NCBI GenBank assembly: GCA_029891385.1
Contig: CM057233.1
Span: 9,613,460-9,677,459 of the forward strand
DNA length: 64,000 nucleotides
Reading direction: 5' to 3'
Source: Erythroxylum novogranatense
Taxonomy: Eukaryota; Streptophyta; Magnoliopsida; Malpighiales; Erythroxylaceae
The position numbers were made by a program, and so were the translations under genes. Every line of letters begins with the position of its first letter. The stretch's first letter is position 1. The notes under the pieces were generated by a model, which was given only the letters and a program-made list of their open reading frames with translations, was not told the origin of the DNA and searched no databases. This document shows positions 11,242 to 22,419 of this stretch, piece by piece.

Positions 11242-11595
11242 ATACAAAATGAGACGGAAGCAAAAGCCAAAAATGAGACGGAACAAAATGAGACGGAAAC
11301 AAGAGCCGAAAATGAGACGGAACAAAGTAAGACAGAAGCAAAAGTCGAAAATGAGACGGAAGAAAAATGAGATGGAAGAAAAATGAGACGGAATAAAATG
11401 AGATGGAAGTAAAAGTCGAAGATGAGACGGAAGAAAAATGAGACGGAACAAAATGAGATGGAAGCGAAAGCTGAAAATGAGACGGAATAAAATGAGACAA
11501 TAGAAATGAGACAGAAGGAAAGCTGAAAATGAGATGATAGAAATAAGACGAAGCGAAGAAAAATGAGACGGAAGAAATGAGATGAAAGAATCAAA
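11242..11595 (+). repeat. AATGAGACGGAA minisatellite in C1 5' LTR
   Basis: About 350 bp of irregular purine-rich repeats built on aatgagacggaa with variable linkers (gcaaaagcc, caaaatgag, gaaaaatgag). Its low complexity makes long open frames on the - strand, rich in S, F and L, which are not genes. Confidence 0.9.
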
Positions 11596-11730
11596 GACGA
11601 AGACCCGATACCACGTCAGATGATAAATCAGTTTGAGTTAGTTATAGAACTCAACTGAATAACCGTTTCTTCAAAGATCAAGAAATAAGAAGAAAGAAGC
11701 AGTTATCAAGAAGTAGTTGAAGATGAAGGC

Positions 11731-11738
11731 TATAAATA
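11731..11738 (+). promoter_or_regulatory. C1 LTR TATA box
   Basis: TATAAATA after a mixed-sequence region, about 550 bp into the LTR and conserved at the same place in the 3' LTR (34851-34858). This is a probable U3 promoter core; the transcription start was not determined. Confidence 0.6.
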
Positions 11739-12266
11739 CAAGTCGGAGTCAAAGACTGAAAAAGTTAGTGATTTTCAAGAAAGGCTAGAGATTCAAAAGC
11801 TAGAAATCTTATTCATTGTACTAAAATTAGAGCTACCATTGTCTATAACAAAGCTCGAAACATCTTTCATTAGAAAGAAGAAAAGCTGATAGCCTGAAGA
11901 GGCTAAGTCAGAAAAGAATACTTATTGTAAGAGACCTGAAGAGGCTCGGTGAAAAGAATACTTGTATCTTTGAGAAGTATAGTGAAATCTCAGAAAGAAT
12001 TCTGAGGACTGGATGTAGCTCACGGTTTAGAGTGAACTAGTATAAAACTGCTGTGTCAATTCTAACTCTCAACTCTCAACTTCTATTGTTGATACAAATA
12101 CTTCATAATACTGTTTTTCAATCGTTTAAGAAAGCAAGTTTTGTTTCAAAAGAAGTTTGTTCAAAAAGGGGATTGTTTTCAAAAATGGACACACAATTCA
12201 ACCCCCCTTCTTGTGCGTTTTGTATATTGAATATTAAGTCTATACTAACGTGTGATTCACTTTAAT

Positions 12267-12278
12267 TGGTATCAGAGC
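12267..12278 (+). promoter_or_regulatory. C1 primer-binding site
   Basis: TGGTATCAGAGC, complementary to the 3' end of initiator Met tRNA, 2 bases after the 5' LTR. Confidence 0.93.
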
Positions 12279-12339
12279 TTGGTGTCCAAGAACCGCCGTA
12301 ACAAAGTGTGGATAAAGATCCATAGCAGAGTCCCACATT

Positions 12340-13356
12340 TATATAGCTGAAGGTGCCTCTATCACTAGACCTCCTGCGTTCAATGGAGAAGACTACCATT
12401 ACTGGAAAGATAGGACGTGACTTTTCATTGAATCTACTCATATTGACCTTTGGGAGATAATAGAAAATGGACCGTATACACCGGTAGATGAAGAAGGAAA
12501 CGCTGCTCCACTATTCAGATTGTCTGCAGAACAAAAAACGAGATTCCAGCTAAATTTGAAGGCCAAGTTCTTTCTAAGCTGTGCCCTAAGCAGAAGTGAG
12601 TATGATAAAGTTTATGGATGCGATACTGCAAAGGAGATGTGGGATACGTTATCCATCGCATACGAAGGCACACATCAAGTAAAGGAATCCAAGATAAGCA
12701 TTCTTGTACACCAGTAAGAGTTGTTCAAGATGAAGGACGAAGAGTCTATCGATCAGATGTTTAGAAGATTTCAAACTATCATCAATGGACTTAAAGCTCT
12801 CGGTAGAACTTATGACAATCAAGATCATGTTAGAAAGATCCTCAGAAGTTTACCGAAGAGATGGAGACCAAAAGTCACAGCTGTACAAGAAGCCAAGGAT
12901 TTGAGCGTATTGAAGCTTGATGAATTGCTTGGATCTCAGAAGATACATGAAATTGAACTTGATGCAGAAGATAAGCCCAGACGGGACAAATCCATTGCAT
13001 TGAAGGCCGGACAGAAGAATCACAAAAATCAAAGGAAGAGGAGCTCATCGTCGAAAGCGCTGAAGATTGAGGAAGTCAAGGATGACGATTCCAGTGAATC
13101 AGATCATGTTTCAAGCGAAGAAGATGATGAACTATCCTTTATCTCGAGGAAGATCAGACGCCTATGGAAGAAAAAGGCTAAAGGAAACAAAGACTCCTAC
13201 CTTAAGAAGAATAGCAAAGATGAAGGGAAGAATGAGAAAACATCCATCATATGTTATGAATGCAATAAACCGGGACATTATAAGTCCAAATGCCCATTAT
13301 TAAAAAGAAAGCCAAAGAAGAGTAGAGAAGGCAAGAAAAGCATGATGGCAACCTAG
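12340..13356 (+). pseudogene. gag: C1 gag (UBN2-type) with in-frame stops
   Basis: Copia capsid protein. The reading frame shows PPAFNGEDYHYWKDR near 12370-12415, the typical start of plant Copia gag, then EMWDTLSIAYEGTHQVKESK and the block IDQMFRRFQTIINGLKALGR. An acidic/basic linker is followed by the zinc knuckle CYECNKPGHYKSKCPL near 13251-13298. In-frame stops at 12418-12420 (TGA, probably from a Trp codon) and 12715-12717 (TAA) interrupt an otherwise constant frame, as expected for decay by point mutation. No convincing ATG was found at the beginning. Confidence 0.9.
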
Positions 13357-13379
13357 GAAGATCTAGATTAAATGCGAAT

Positions 13380-13984
13380 GGATCTCGACTCGAGGCATTG
13401 GTGCAAGAAAATATTTGCCTGGTAGTCGAAGGAGAAAGTGATGAGGAGGTAGCCTCAAAACTTAATGAAATACAAGATGCATACTCAGAGTTATTAGAAG
13501 ATTCTCATGCAATTCTAAAGCAGTATAAATTGCTTAAGAAAAATCGTGAAAACTTGAAAACACGCAAGTGTTAAAAAGGAGAATGTCGCTTAAAGAAACA
13601 GGTAGACGAGATGAAGAAAAAGGTAGTTGTAGATAGATCTGAAGAGATCAATCAGTTGAAACAAAGAATAAACAGTCTTTCAGCTGATCTATCAACATTT
13701 ACGGAGAGTACTAGAAAAATGAATGATATGCTAAGGAAATACAAACACCCTAATGATAAAATTGGATTAGGGTTTGCTAAAAACTATAATCAACATAAAA
13801 AGAAGTATGCTCCCTTTAGGAAGAAATTTCATCAGCCTTATCATCATCATAAATGTCATCGGTTGCATCATCATCATACTATGAATTATGTTAGAACTAA
13901 CCCTAAAGGACCCAAGAAAATATGGGTACCTAAGAGACAAATAATATTACCTGTAGATATCCTTCCTTGGAAGAAGCAGCCAGC
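13380..13984 (+). pseudogene. C1 gag C-terminal coiled-coil and linker
   Basis: Continuation of the gag-pol protein after the zinc knuckle, with a glutamate-rich stretch (ENICLVVEGESDEE) and a lysine-rich coiled-coil region (KKKVVVDRSEEINQLKQRIN). A histidine-rich linker (QPYHHHKCHRLHHHH) leads into the protease. Stops and a frame change are present near 13356-13610. Such a long spacer between the gag knuckle and protease is usual in SIRE-type elements. Confidence 0.65.
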
Positions 13985-14385
13985 ACCATTAGTACTTGGA
14001 CAGTGGATACTCGCGACACATGACTGAAAGAAGGTCTATGTTCCTAGATCTTTAGTATAAGAAGGGAGGATCGGTAACTTTTCAAGACAACTAGCAGGGC
14101 AAGATAATTGGAATCAGCAAAATCGGTAAAGATTCCTTTGCATGTATTGATAATGTACTGCTAGTTGATGGTTTAAAACACAATTTGATTAGTGTCAGTC
14201 AATTATGTGATTCTGGTTTTAAAGTGTCTTTCAATCAAAATTCTTGTGAAGTCAAATACAAGGGTGGGTCCATATTCTTTTCTGCCAAAAGACAAAACAA
14301 TCTTTATAAAATCAATTTAGAAGATTTTCAAAATCAAAATATTTTTTGTTTTATATCAACTAATAAAAAAACTGATTTGGCATAA
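13985..14385 (+). pseudogene. pol: C1 protease and start of pre-integrase region
   Basis: The active site LDSGYSRHM is read from about 13996, with the catalytic D-S-G codons at 13999-14007, one frame off the preceding linker. Downstream blocks VLLVDGLKHNLISVSQLCDSGF are typical of the Copia protease-to-integrase junction. In-frame stops occur near 14055 and 14090, and a frameshift separates this from the gag linker. The domain would release Gag and Pol proteins in the virus-like particle. Confidence 0.85.
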
Positions 14386-15270
14386 AAAGATAAGTCATAT
14401 TAGTTTTAAACATATTTCCAAGTTGATTAAACATGATTTGGTAAGAGGTTTACCAAAAATAAGTTTTAACAAGGATTTCTTTTGTGAAAGTTGTCAAAAA
14501 GGAAAACAGGTTAAAACAACATTTTCTTCTAAAAATGTGGTAACTTCTTCTAGACCTCTAGAGTTGTTACATATGGATTTATTTAGTCCAACTAGGACAT
14601 TGAGTCTTGGCGGAAAGAAGTATGGTCTTGTTATTGTTGATGATTTCACTAGATTTTGTTGGATATTATTTTTATCACATAAAGATGAGTTTTTAAAGTG
14701 TTTTAAAGTGCTATCCAAAAAGTAACAGAATGACAAAGGAATGTATATAGCTAGTATTAGAAGTGATCATGGTGGTGAATTTGAAAATGAGAAGTTCAGA
14801 ATGTTTTATGAAGAGAATGGAATTTTTCATAATTTCTTTGCTCCTAGAACCCCACAACAAAATGGAATTGTTGAAAGGAAGAACAGAACAATTCAGGAAA
14901 TGGCAAGGACTATGCTATGTGAGATGGATCTTCCTAAGTATTTCTGTGCAGAAGCTGTGAATACAGCTTGTTATATTCAAAATAGAATACTTTTGCAACC
15001 TTTGTTGAAGAAAACTCCAAATGAATTATGGAATGGAAGGAAACCTAATGTATCCTACTTCCATCCATTCGGTTGCAAGTGCTTTATGTTGAATACAAAA
15101 GAAAGTTTGGATAAATTCGATTCTAAGAATTATTCTAGAATTTTTTTAGGCTATTCTCTATCATCGAAAGCCTATAGGGTTTACAATCTTACCTCTAAGA
15201 CTGTTGAGGAAACTATTCATGTCAAGTTTGATGATAGTTCTCAACCAAGTAAGAGAGATGATACTGATAA
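14386..15270 (+). pseudogene. pol: C1 integrase
   Basis: The GAG-pre-integrase and zinc-binding region (HISFKHISKLIKHDLVRGL ... CESCQKGKQ) leads into the core. The catalytic residues are the Asp of LLHMDLFSPTRT, the Asp of IRSDHGGEFEN and the Glu of PQQNGIVERKNRT. The Copia-specific downstream blocks PNELWNGRKPNVSYFHPFGC and YSRIFLGYS are present. A stop at 14723-14725 splits the core. The enzyme inserts the element cDNA into host DNA with 5-bp staggered cuts, which matches the aagct TSD. Confidence 0.92.
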
Positions 15271-15504
15271 TAAAACCATATCAGTACCTTTGGTTGATAG
15301 TGGAGAAGCATCACCATCAGATACTCCCTTAGACAAAGTTGAAGATATTCCTGAGACTCTTGATTTGAAAAGAGATTGGAAATATAAGAGTTCTCATCCA
15401 AAAGAGTTGATTATAGGAGAGATCTCAGAAGGTGTGCGAACCAGGTCCAAATTTAGAAGAGAAGCATATATAGCTTTTATTTCTGAAATAAAGCCTAAGA
15501 AAAT

Positions 15505-16480
15505 TGATGAAACTCTTCAAGATGAACCTTGGATTTTAGCTATGCAAGAGGAGCTAAACCAGTTTACTAGGAATAAAATTTGGTTCTTAGTTCCCAGACC
15601 ATCGAAAAAATCCATCATAGGAACTAGATGGGTTTTTAAGAACAAGCTAGAGGAATCAGGAAGAGTGAGTCGTAACAAACCAAGATTAGTAACACAAAGC
15701 TATAATCAGCAGGAAGGAATAGACTACAATGAGACTTATGCTCCTGTAGCAAGACTAGAAGCTATTAGGATTTTGCTTGCATATGTTATTTGTCATGACA
15801 TAAAGCTATTTCAATTAGACGTGAAGAGTGCTTTTTAAAATGGTTTTATAGATGAAGAAGTTTATGTGAAGCAACCTCTGGGTTTCGAGGATGTCAAGAA
15901 ACTAGATCATGTCTATAGACTTCATAAGGCTTTGTATGGCTTGAAACAAGCTCCTCGAGCTTGGTATGATCGTCTGAGTTCTTTTCTTATTGAAAGTAAG
16001 TTTAGTAGAGGTCAGGTAGATAAGACTTTATTTAAAAATGCATAAAGAATGATTTTATCATAGTTCAAATTTATGTTGATGATATTATCTTTGGTGCAAC
16101 CTCTAAAATGTTATGTACTAGTTTTGAAAATTTGATGAAAAATGAGTTTGAGATGAGCATGATGGGTGAGTTAAAATTCTTTCTTGGGTTGCAAGTTAAA
16201 CAAACCGAAGAAAAGATTTTTATTCATCAACAGAAGTATGTTAAGGAATTGTTGACTAAATATGATATGGAAAAAGTAAAACCAATGTCAACTCCGATAC
16301 ATCCTTCAAACCTTTTGTCCAAGGACGAAACTGGCAAGAAGGTTGATCAGACCCTGTATAGAGGGATTATTGGTTCCTTACTTTACCTTACAACAAGCAG
16401 ACCTGACATTCTGCTTAGTGTTTGCTTATGTGCAAGATTTCAGGCAGATACTAGAGAGTCTCATTACATTGCTGTTAAAA
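15505..16480 (+). pseudogene. pol: C1 reverse transcriptase
   Basis: Copia RT: EPWILAMQEELNQF, IIGTRWVFKNKL, GIDYNETYAPVARLEAIRI and KLFQLDVKSAF, with a stop (15836-15838) where the next residue should be Leu. Then follow [10 protein letters not shown] and [17 protein letters not shown] one-base shift near 16040 leads to the catalytic block IYVDDIIFGAT and to FFLGLQVKQ. The RT lies after the integrase, as in Ty1/Copia. It is inactivated by at least one stop and one frameshift. Confidence 0.93.
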
Positions 16481-17037
16481 GAATTTTGAGATATCTATCA
16501 GGTACTACTAATCTTTGCTTAATGTATGAGAAAGGTAAATATTTCAGGTTAATTGGTTACTGTGAAGAAGATTATGTCAGAGATAGGATTGATAGAAAAA
16601 GTATGAGTGGAGGATGTCACTTCCTTGGTCACAACCTAGTTTCATGGTCAAGTAAGAGGCAAAACTCAATTGCTTTATCAACTGCAGAAGCTGATTATAT
16701 ATCAGCGGCAAGTTGCTGTTCACAGATGTTGTCGATTAAGTACCAACTAGAGGACTACTCAGTACAAGAAGAAGAAATCACAATCTACTGTGACAATACA
16801 AGTGTCATCAACCTGTCGAAGAACCCTATACAACACTCGAGAGTCAAACATATCGAAGTAAGAAACCATTTTCTATGAGACTACGTTCAGAGGAAGATCA
16901 TAAAGCTTCAGTTTGTTGAGACGAACTATCAGTGGGTGGACATCTTCACTAAGACATTAAATGAAGAAAGATTCAAAGAAATCAGACGAAACCTTAACAT
17001 AGTTATGCTAAGTGATCAACCATCTGGCACATCATGA
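16481..17037 (+). pseudogene. pol: C1 RNase H
   Basis: Continues in the RT frame: ILRYLSGTTNLCL, SWSSKRQNSIALSTAEADY (the characteristic Copia RNase H block), YCDNTSVINLSKNPIQHSR and the closing DIFTKTLNEERF. A stop after RNHFL (16876-16878) precedes the end of the domain; the natural end is the TGA at 17035-17037. It removes the RNA strand of the RNA-DNA hybrid. Confidence 0.9.
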
Positions 17038-17334
17038 CCCAGATAAGAAGGTTGAAAGAGTTAACGGTAATAGTAACAGTAAGTTACAGCTGGCTAACGT
17101 CCGTTATAAGGAGGTTTTGGAGGGAAAGGTTCTTATATCCTTAAGAACGCTACCTATTCTAGAACACTCTTGACATACCTTGACATCGACCTTTGAAGAA
17201 ACCTCAACAAAAACTCTTCATTACTCTGTTTGGATATCAAACCTTCCTTGCTCACACTCTCAACCTCAGAAACTGACTTCACCTCTTTCAAAAATACCTC
17301 TGTGCATTCAGTTCATTGTTAACTACAGAAACAA

Positions 17335-17595
17335 ATGGAGGTAGCTATGTTAAGTGGAAGACTTGTTGATTTTGAGTTCTTGAAGCAGGACAAGATGGAT
17401 ATTGAACCGGAGATTGTGGCAGCCAACAGTCTAAATAAACGAAGTGTATGACTTCTGGAAAAATATAGAAATGGTAGACAATACTCTTGTATCTACGGTA
17501 GATACATTGTCGATTATAGTGACAATAAATTTAATCGAGAAGGTCACTGAGTGTCCATGTGATGGAGAAAAGCTCACAAGTAAAGCTAGATGGAT
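17335..17595 (+). pseudogene. C1 envelope-like gene, first part (cut by Copia-B1)
   Basis: Third gene of SIRE-type elements, downstream of pol. The segment between the pol end and the B1 insertion contains an ATG at 17335. After a stop near 17449 a second frame stays open from about 17440 up to the insertion point. If B1 and one TSD copy are left out, that frame is continuous with the segment beginning at 27316, so B1 landed in coding sequence. The function is unproven; the 'envelope-like' name comes from position and from resemblance of the downstream part to SIRE envelope-like proteins. Confidence 0.5.
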
Positions 17596-17600
17596 GACGC

Positions 17601-19440
17601 TGTAGGAAAATCCCGGTGTGAGCATCACATGCCTACGGTGCGGAAAACAAAAATTTTTTATTCCGGGACCTTCCCGAAAGCCAGGATCCATGTGTATATA
17701 TAACAAACTCAAACCGACCAAAGGAGACCGTCTCTAACGGTATCCACGCAGAGATCGGAGAACCTAATCGGGACAAACCCTTTGACCCGGGAATAGCTAG
17801 AACAAATTAAAGACTGCTAGATCTTACCTTTGTTCTATGGAGAGCTTGGATCAAAGATGGAGAAGAGATGAAGAGGAAGACTTGAAGAAGCTTGAAGATG
17901 AAGGAGAATATGATGATCGATGGAGAGAACAAGTTTCTCACAAAGGTTTCCAAAACCTCTTTCCTTTTTTGAAAGCCACGATCCTCACTTGTCAATTAAC
18001 AAAGAAACTCTTTCTTTTTATTCAAAACCAACGATCATACTTCATCTTCCATCATCCTTTAAGTCTTTTATCTTTTAGTCATTAATGAAAGTGATGACTA
18101 AGCATGGAATGGAATCTTCCATTCCTTTCCACGTTAACAATATATATATATATATATTAATTAATTATTTATTTAATTAATCATATATATATGTATATAT
18201 ATTATCAAGTGGTCCAACACACTGGGTCGGTCCTAGGGTCCCGTATGGGAAAACCCTCGAAACCTTTTTTCAGAATATCGATGTCGCTATCTCATCGGGA
18301 CATATCTCGATCTCATCGGGATCCATTTAATCCTTTTGCTCTCCATATATTGGATCTCTGTCCACAACTATTTTACGAGTTCTCCGAGACACTCTTATGC
18401 GTGTGACCCATTAGGTTCCCGGTTATGTTGGCCACTTAGATTAACACTTAATCTAAGCAAGTCATGAGCGGTATCTAGCAACACATCATGACCCCCAATT
18501 GACCAGAAAGTAATTGGTTTGACGAATGAACATATATTCATCAGAACCATATCACTTAACCTTTCCATAGACAATTACCGTGCAATTAGTCCTTTCACCA
18601 TCCTATACCCCACTTGGTTATGAGTATGGGCAATGTGTCAACTCTTACTAGATCGACCACGCCAAATCTAGTCCAGTGATTTCAGTTCTTGTCTGGGACT
18701 CATTACTTTATATGTCATCAAGACACTCTTCACGACATACATACTCCGCCAGAGATTTCTAAGTAATGACCCCGACAAGAGGCCATGGGTATCATCTTCG
18801 CTATCACGTAGTGGTGAATCCTCTATTGGCTACTCAATTACCTTCAATACCTCAAACTGCACCCAAGCACCACCCTATGAAAGCGACTCTCAGAAGGCAA
18901 CAAGGAATGGAGTCAAAGCACGTAATCAAGATATCAAGATATCCTCGAGCACCTCAAGTCTAAGGATACTTGCACCATTGCTATGATGAGATTATCACCG
19001 ACATTAGAATAGACATCCATGTGATGATCTCATGGCAGTCATCCAATGTACTTACTACCTCTAGTAAGCATCCATATCTCAACCCTAAATATCTCATATT
19101 TACAGCTTCGAGATCCACCGCTTGATCAAATCAAGGAGCATGAGATGTGCTAGTCTTTCCGGACACTGATGTCGGCCTCGGTAATCCTATGACTAGGGAT
19201 GATTTAGATCTTGACATAATTGCACATGATAGGAATCTCAGTAGTATGATCACATCATAATTTCCTTCATGCTATGTCATATATCATGGACTTCATTAAT
19301 TTGATTACGATCTATATCGGTTCATAAATAATGAACAACAAATTAATAAAATATGCCTTTCTTTATTTATTCATAAAAGCGTACACAAATTTGTACAAAA
19401 TGCGCTTAAAAGCGATTGCCTTTGTGGCACTACTCTAACA
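17601..19440 (-). repeat. Copia-B1 3' LTR
   Basis: 1840 bp, matching 25425-27310. Short (AT)n at about 18140-18200 occupies the place where the other LTR has (AC)n(AT)n. The opposed small ORFs near 17807-18085 recur in the other LTR and are not genes. Confidence 0.95.
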
Positions 19441-19453
19441 ATCTCCCACTTGA
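19441..19453 (-). promoter_or_regulatory. Copia-B1 polypurine tract
   Basis: On the - strand the sequence next to the LTR reads CAAGTGGGAGAT, the plus-strand primer site. The same tract is present in B2 and B3. Confidence 0.85.
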
Positions 19454-19591
19454 CCTAAAGCCAATCGCCTTTGATATCTAATACCATAAGCGAGTACATG
19501 AGAATCAAAACTCTTTTGTGACAATGGCTTCGTCAACGGATCAAGAATATTCTACTCGGTGGGAACTCTCTCAACTGGACATCACCACGCC

Positions 19592-19990
19592 CTATGATCT
19601 CCTTATCAAATGATATCTCATGGAGTGCGTGTTTGGATCGTTGATGAGGCCTTGGTTCCTTAGCTCGAGCGATAGCCCCATTGTTGTCACAATACAATCA
19701 GATGGGCCCATCATCGCTAGGAACCACACCAAGTTCAAGAATGAACTTCTTGATCCAAATCGCTTCCTTTCTTCGCTTACAAGCGGCAATGTACTCGCCT
19801 CGGTTGTTGAATCGGCGATCGTCTCTTGTTTAGAACTCTTCCAACCGATCGCCCCATTGATTCGGTTTGAATACATAACCTGATTGGGATTTAGAATCAT
19901 CCTTATCAGTTGAAAACCGGCATCAGATACCCGCCACTTGGAGATCTCCATCCCCATATATCGAAAACATCCTTAGTCCTTCGTAAGTAC
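19592..19990 (-). pseudogene. pol: Copia-B1 RNase H
   Basis: The - strand frame includes AIGWKSSKQETIADSTTEAS, the Copia RNase H signature, followed by frame-disturbed sequence near the C-terminus. It is degraded by small indels relative to the copies in B2 and B3, each of which is broken at different bases. Confidence 0.85.
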
Positions 19991-21094
19991 TTAAGGATAT
20001 TCTTGTGACCACCCGAAGGACCTCACCAGATCCGATTGGTATCCGTCAGTAACACTTAGAGCATATGATACATCGGGTCTCGTACATAGCATAGCATACA
20101 TGATAGATCCTACCGCTGATGCATACGGGATCATATCCATGCGCATCCTCTCATCTTGTGTCTTAGGACACATAAATTTCGAGAGTGTTATCCCATGAGT
20201 CACGGGAAGGTACCCTCTCTTGGATTGCTCCATGCTAAACCTCTTTAGCATCTTGTCTATGTACGTTGATTGTGAAAGACCAAGCAATCTTTTTGATCTA
20301 TCTCTATAGATCCTTATCCCAAGGATATAAGTTGCTTCACCAAGGTCTTTCATGGCAAATTGTTTGGACAACCAAATCTTGTTGATTGCGAAGATAGAGA
20401 CATCGCTTCCTAGTAATAATATGTCATCCACATATAGCACAAGGAATACGATTGCAGTCCCATTGACCTTCTTATACACAAGATTCATCCGGATTTTGTG
20501 AGAAACCAAACTCTTTGATTACCTCATCAAAACGGATATTCCAACTCTGGATGCTTGCTTCAATCCATAGATGGATTTACAAGCTTGCATACCTTTTAAA
20601 TCATCATAGGAGGTGAAGCCCTCGGGGTGTGTCATATACACATCCTCAGCTAGATTTCCATTTAGGAAAGCTGTCTTCACATCCATTTGCCATATCTCAT
20701 AATCATAATGAGTGACAATGGCTAGGAGTATTCTAATGGATTTAAGCATTGCTCATCGGGTCAAGGTCTCGTCGTAGTCAACTCCTTGTCTTTGACGAAA
20801 ACCTTTAGCCACAAGCCTTGCTTTATAGGTAATTACATTACCATCCATGTCGTTTTTCTTTTTGAAAACCCATTTGCACCCTATGGGTTTGATTCCTTCG
20901 GGTGCCTCAACCAAAGTCCATACTTGGTTTTCATACATGGAATCCATTTCGACCTGCATGGCATGAAGCCATTTCTGAGACTCTGAACTCTTCAGAACCT
21001 CTTCATAGGTGGTAGGCTCATCATCTTCTATGAGCAATACGTCATTCTGTTCTTTCACGAAATCCATATCTCTCGTGAACAGATCGTATCCCAC
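19991..21094 (-). pseudogene. pol: Copia-B1 reverse transcriptase
   Basis: Read leftward in three adjoining segments. 21094-20753 has WLHAMQVEMDSMYENQVWTL, GCKWVFKKKNDMDGNV and GVDYDETLTR. 20749-20519 has MLKSIRILLAIVTHYDYEIW, MDVKTAFLNGNLAEDVYM and SIYGLKQASR. 20509-19991 has the catalytic LYVDDILLLGS, LGIRIYRDRSKRLLGL, and PYASAVGSIMYAMLCTRPD. Frames change at each junction, by one or two bases, with little other decay. The protein is the Copia polymerase. Confidence 0.92.
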
Positions 21095-21415
21095 GTGACC
21101 TACTGAACTTCGTGTGTTGTAGAAGGTTGAATCTATTACTTCATCCGTATGAGTTACGATTTGAGTTCAGCGATTGATTTGCGTTTGTTCGCGCTTCTTG
21201 AACTTCTTCAAGTTCAATTTTGCTCCCACTGTCTTCTTGTAAAGAAACTCTTTCTCTAAAAAGACAGCATGCTTTGAAACAAACACCTTTTGTTCCTCAA
21301 AGAGTAGAACCGATATCCCTCGATTCCTTAGGATATCCTACTAACAAACACTTGTCGACTTTGCATCAAGTTTATCGACCGTGTCCGCTTCACATAAGGT
21401 GACAGCCCCAAACTT

Positions 21416-22394
21416 TCAAATGAGTAAGATAGGGTCTTTGTTAGTCCACATCTCATATGGAGTAACATCAATCTTTGATGGGACTCTGTTTAGCAAGTAA
21501 ACAATTTGTCTCGATCGCATACCCCAAAAAGATTTTGGTAACTTTGCAAAGCCCATCATTGATCGTACCATGTCTAACAAGGTTCGATTTCTCCTTCTCG
21601 CCACACCATTATCTTTGTGGTGTGTAAGGAGGAGTCCATTGAGATAAAATCCCATTATCTCGAGATAATCCAAAACTCTTGGTCTAAGTATTCCCCACCA
21701 CGATCGGATCGTAATGTCTTAATACTTTTCCCAAGTTAGTTTTCTACTTCATTTCTGAATTGTTTGAACTTTTCAAATGCTTGATTTGTATCTCATCGAT
21801 ACAAGTACCCATATCGAGAATAGTCATCGATAAAGGTAATGAAGTAAAGATAACCACTTCTAGCATGGATGGACATCGGACCACATACATCCGAATGTAT
21901 TAGGTCTAATACTCCGATCGTTCGCTCACCCTTTCCTTAAAGGGTAACTTAGTCATCTTGCCTAATAAACAAGATTCGCATGTGTCATATGATTCATAAT
22001 CAAATGACCCTAAACTACCACTCTTATGGAGCTTAGCTATGCGTCTCTCATTTATATGGCCAAGGCGACAATGCCATAAGTAAGTTGATTTTAAATTATC
22101 TCGTTTATGTCTTTTCGTGTCATTGACATTCATAATTGGATGTGGCATATCTAATATGTAAATTCCATTGCATAAAGTACCAGTACCATAAAGCATTCCA
22201 TTCAAATTAATAGAACAACCATTGTTACTAAAAGTCAAATGGAAACCAACTCTATTTAAACAAGAAACAGACAATATATTCTTTGTTAATACATGTACAA
22301 AATAACAATCATCCAATTTCATTACAAGCCCACTGGGGAGTGACAAAAAGTAAGTGCCTACGGATAATGCAGCAACTCTTGCTCCATTTCCCAC
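21416..22394 (-). pseudogene. pol: Copia-B1 pre-integrase and integrase
   Basis: 22394-21906 is an open segment with the pre-integrase domain: YLWHCRLGHINERRIAKLHK and the zinc-binding CESCLLGKMTKLPF. The core between 21906 and 21680 is frame-broken but recognisable. 21673-21416 carries GVARRRNRTLLDMVRSMMGF, the region of the catalytic Glu (the usual Glu before the RRNRT block appears as Ala-Arg here, possibly from local indels), and VTPYEMWTNKDP. It would integrate cDNA with a 5-bp stagger. Confidence 0.88.
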
Positions 22395-22419
22395 ACGCAG
22401 TCTAGTTCTCCTTCACGAG

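Larger units (their letters stand above)
11183..12264 (+). repeat. C1 5' LTR
   Basis: 1082 bp, matching 34356-34859 plus 44394-44930. It contains the GAGACGGAA minisatellite (11242-11595), a TATA box (11731) and an R/U5-like region ending TGTGATTCACTTTA just before the PBS. Confidence 0.93.

Noticed and set aside
11172..11594. A 140-codon - strand ORF rich in S, F, L and H, similar to ones near 34358-34736
   Set aside because: Produced by the GAGACGGAA minisatellite read in the antisense direction; overlapping frames give the same kind of peptide. Not a membrane protein gene.
17807..18085. Opposed ORFs of 62 and 82 codons repeated exactly near 25635-25913
   Set aside because: They lie inside the Copia-B1 LTRs and recur only because LTRs are duplicated; no domain, and they overlap each other on opposite strands.
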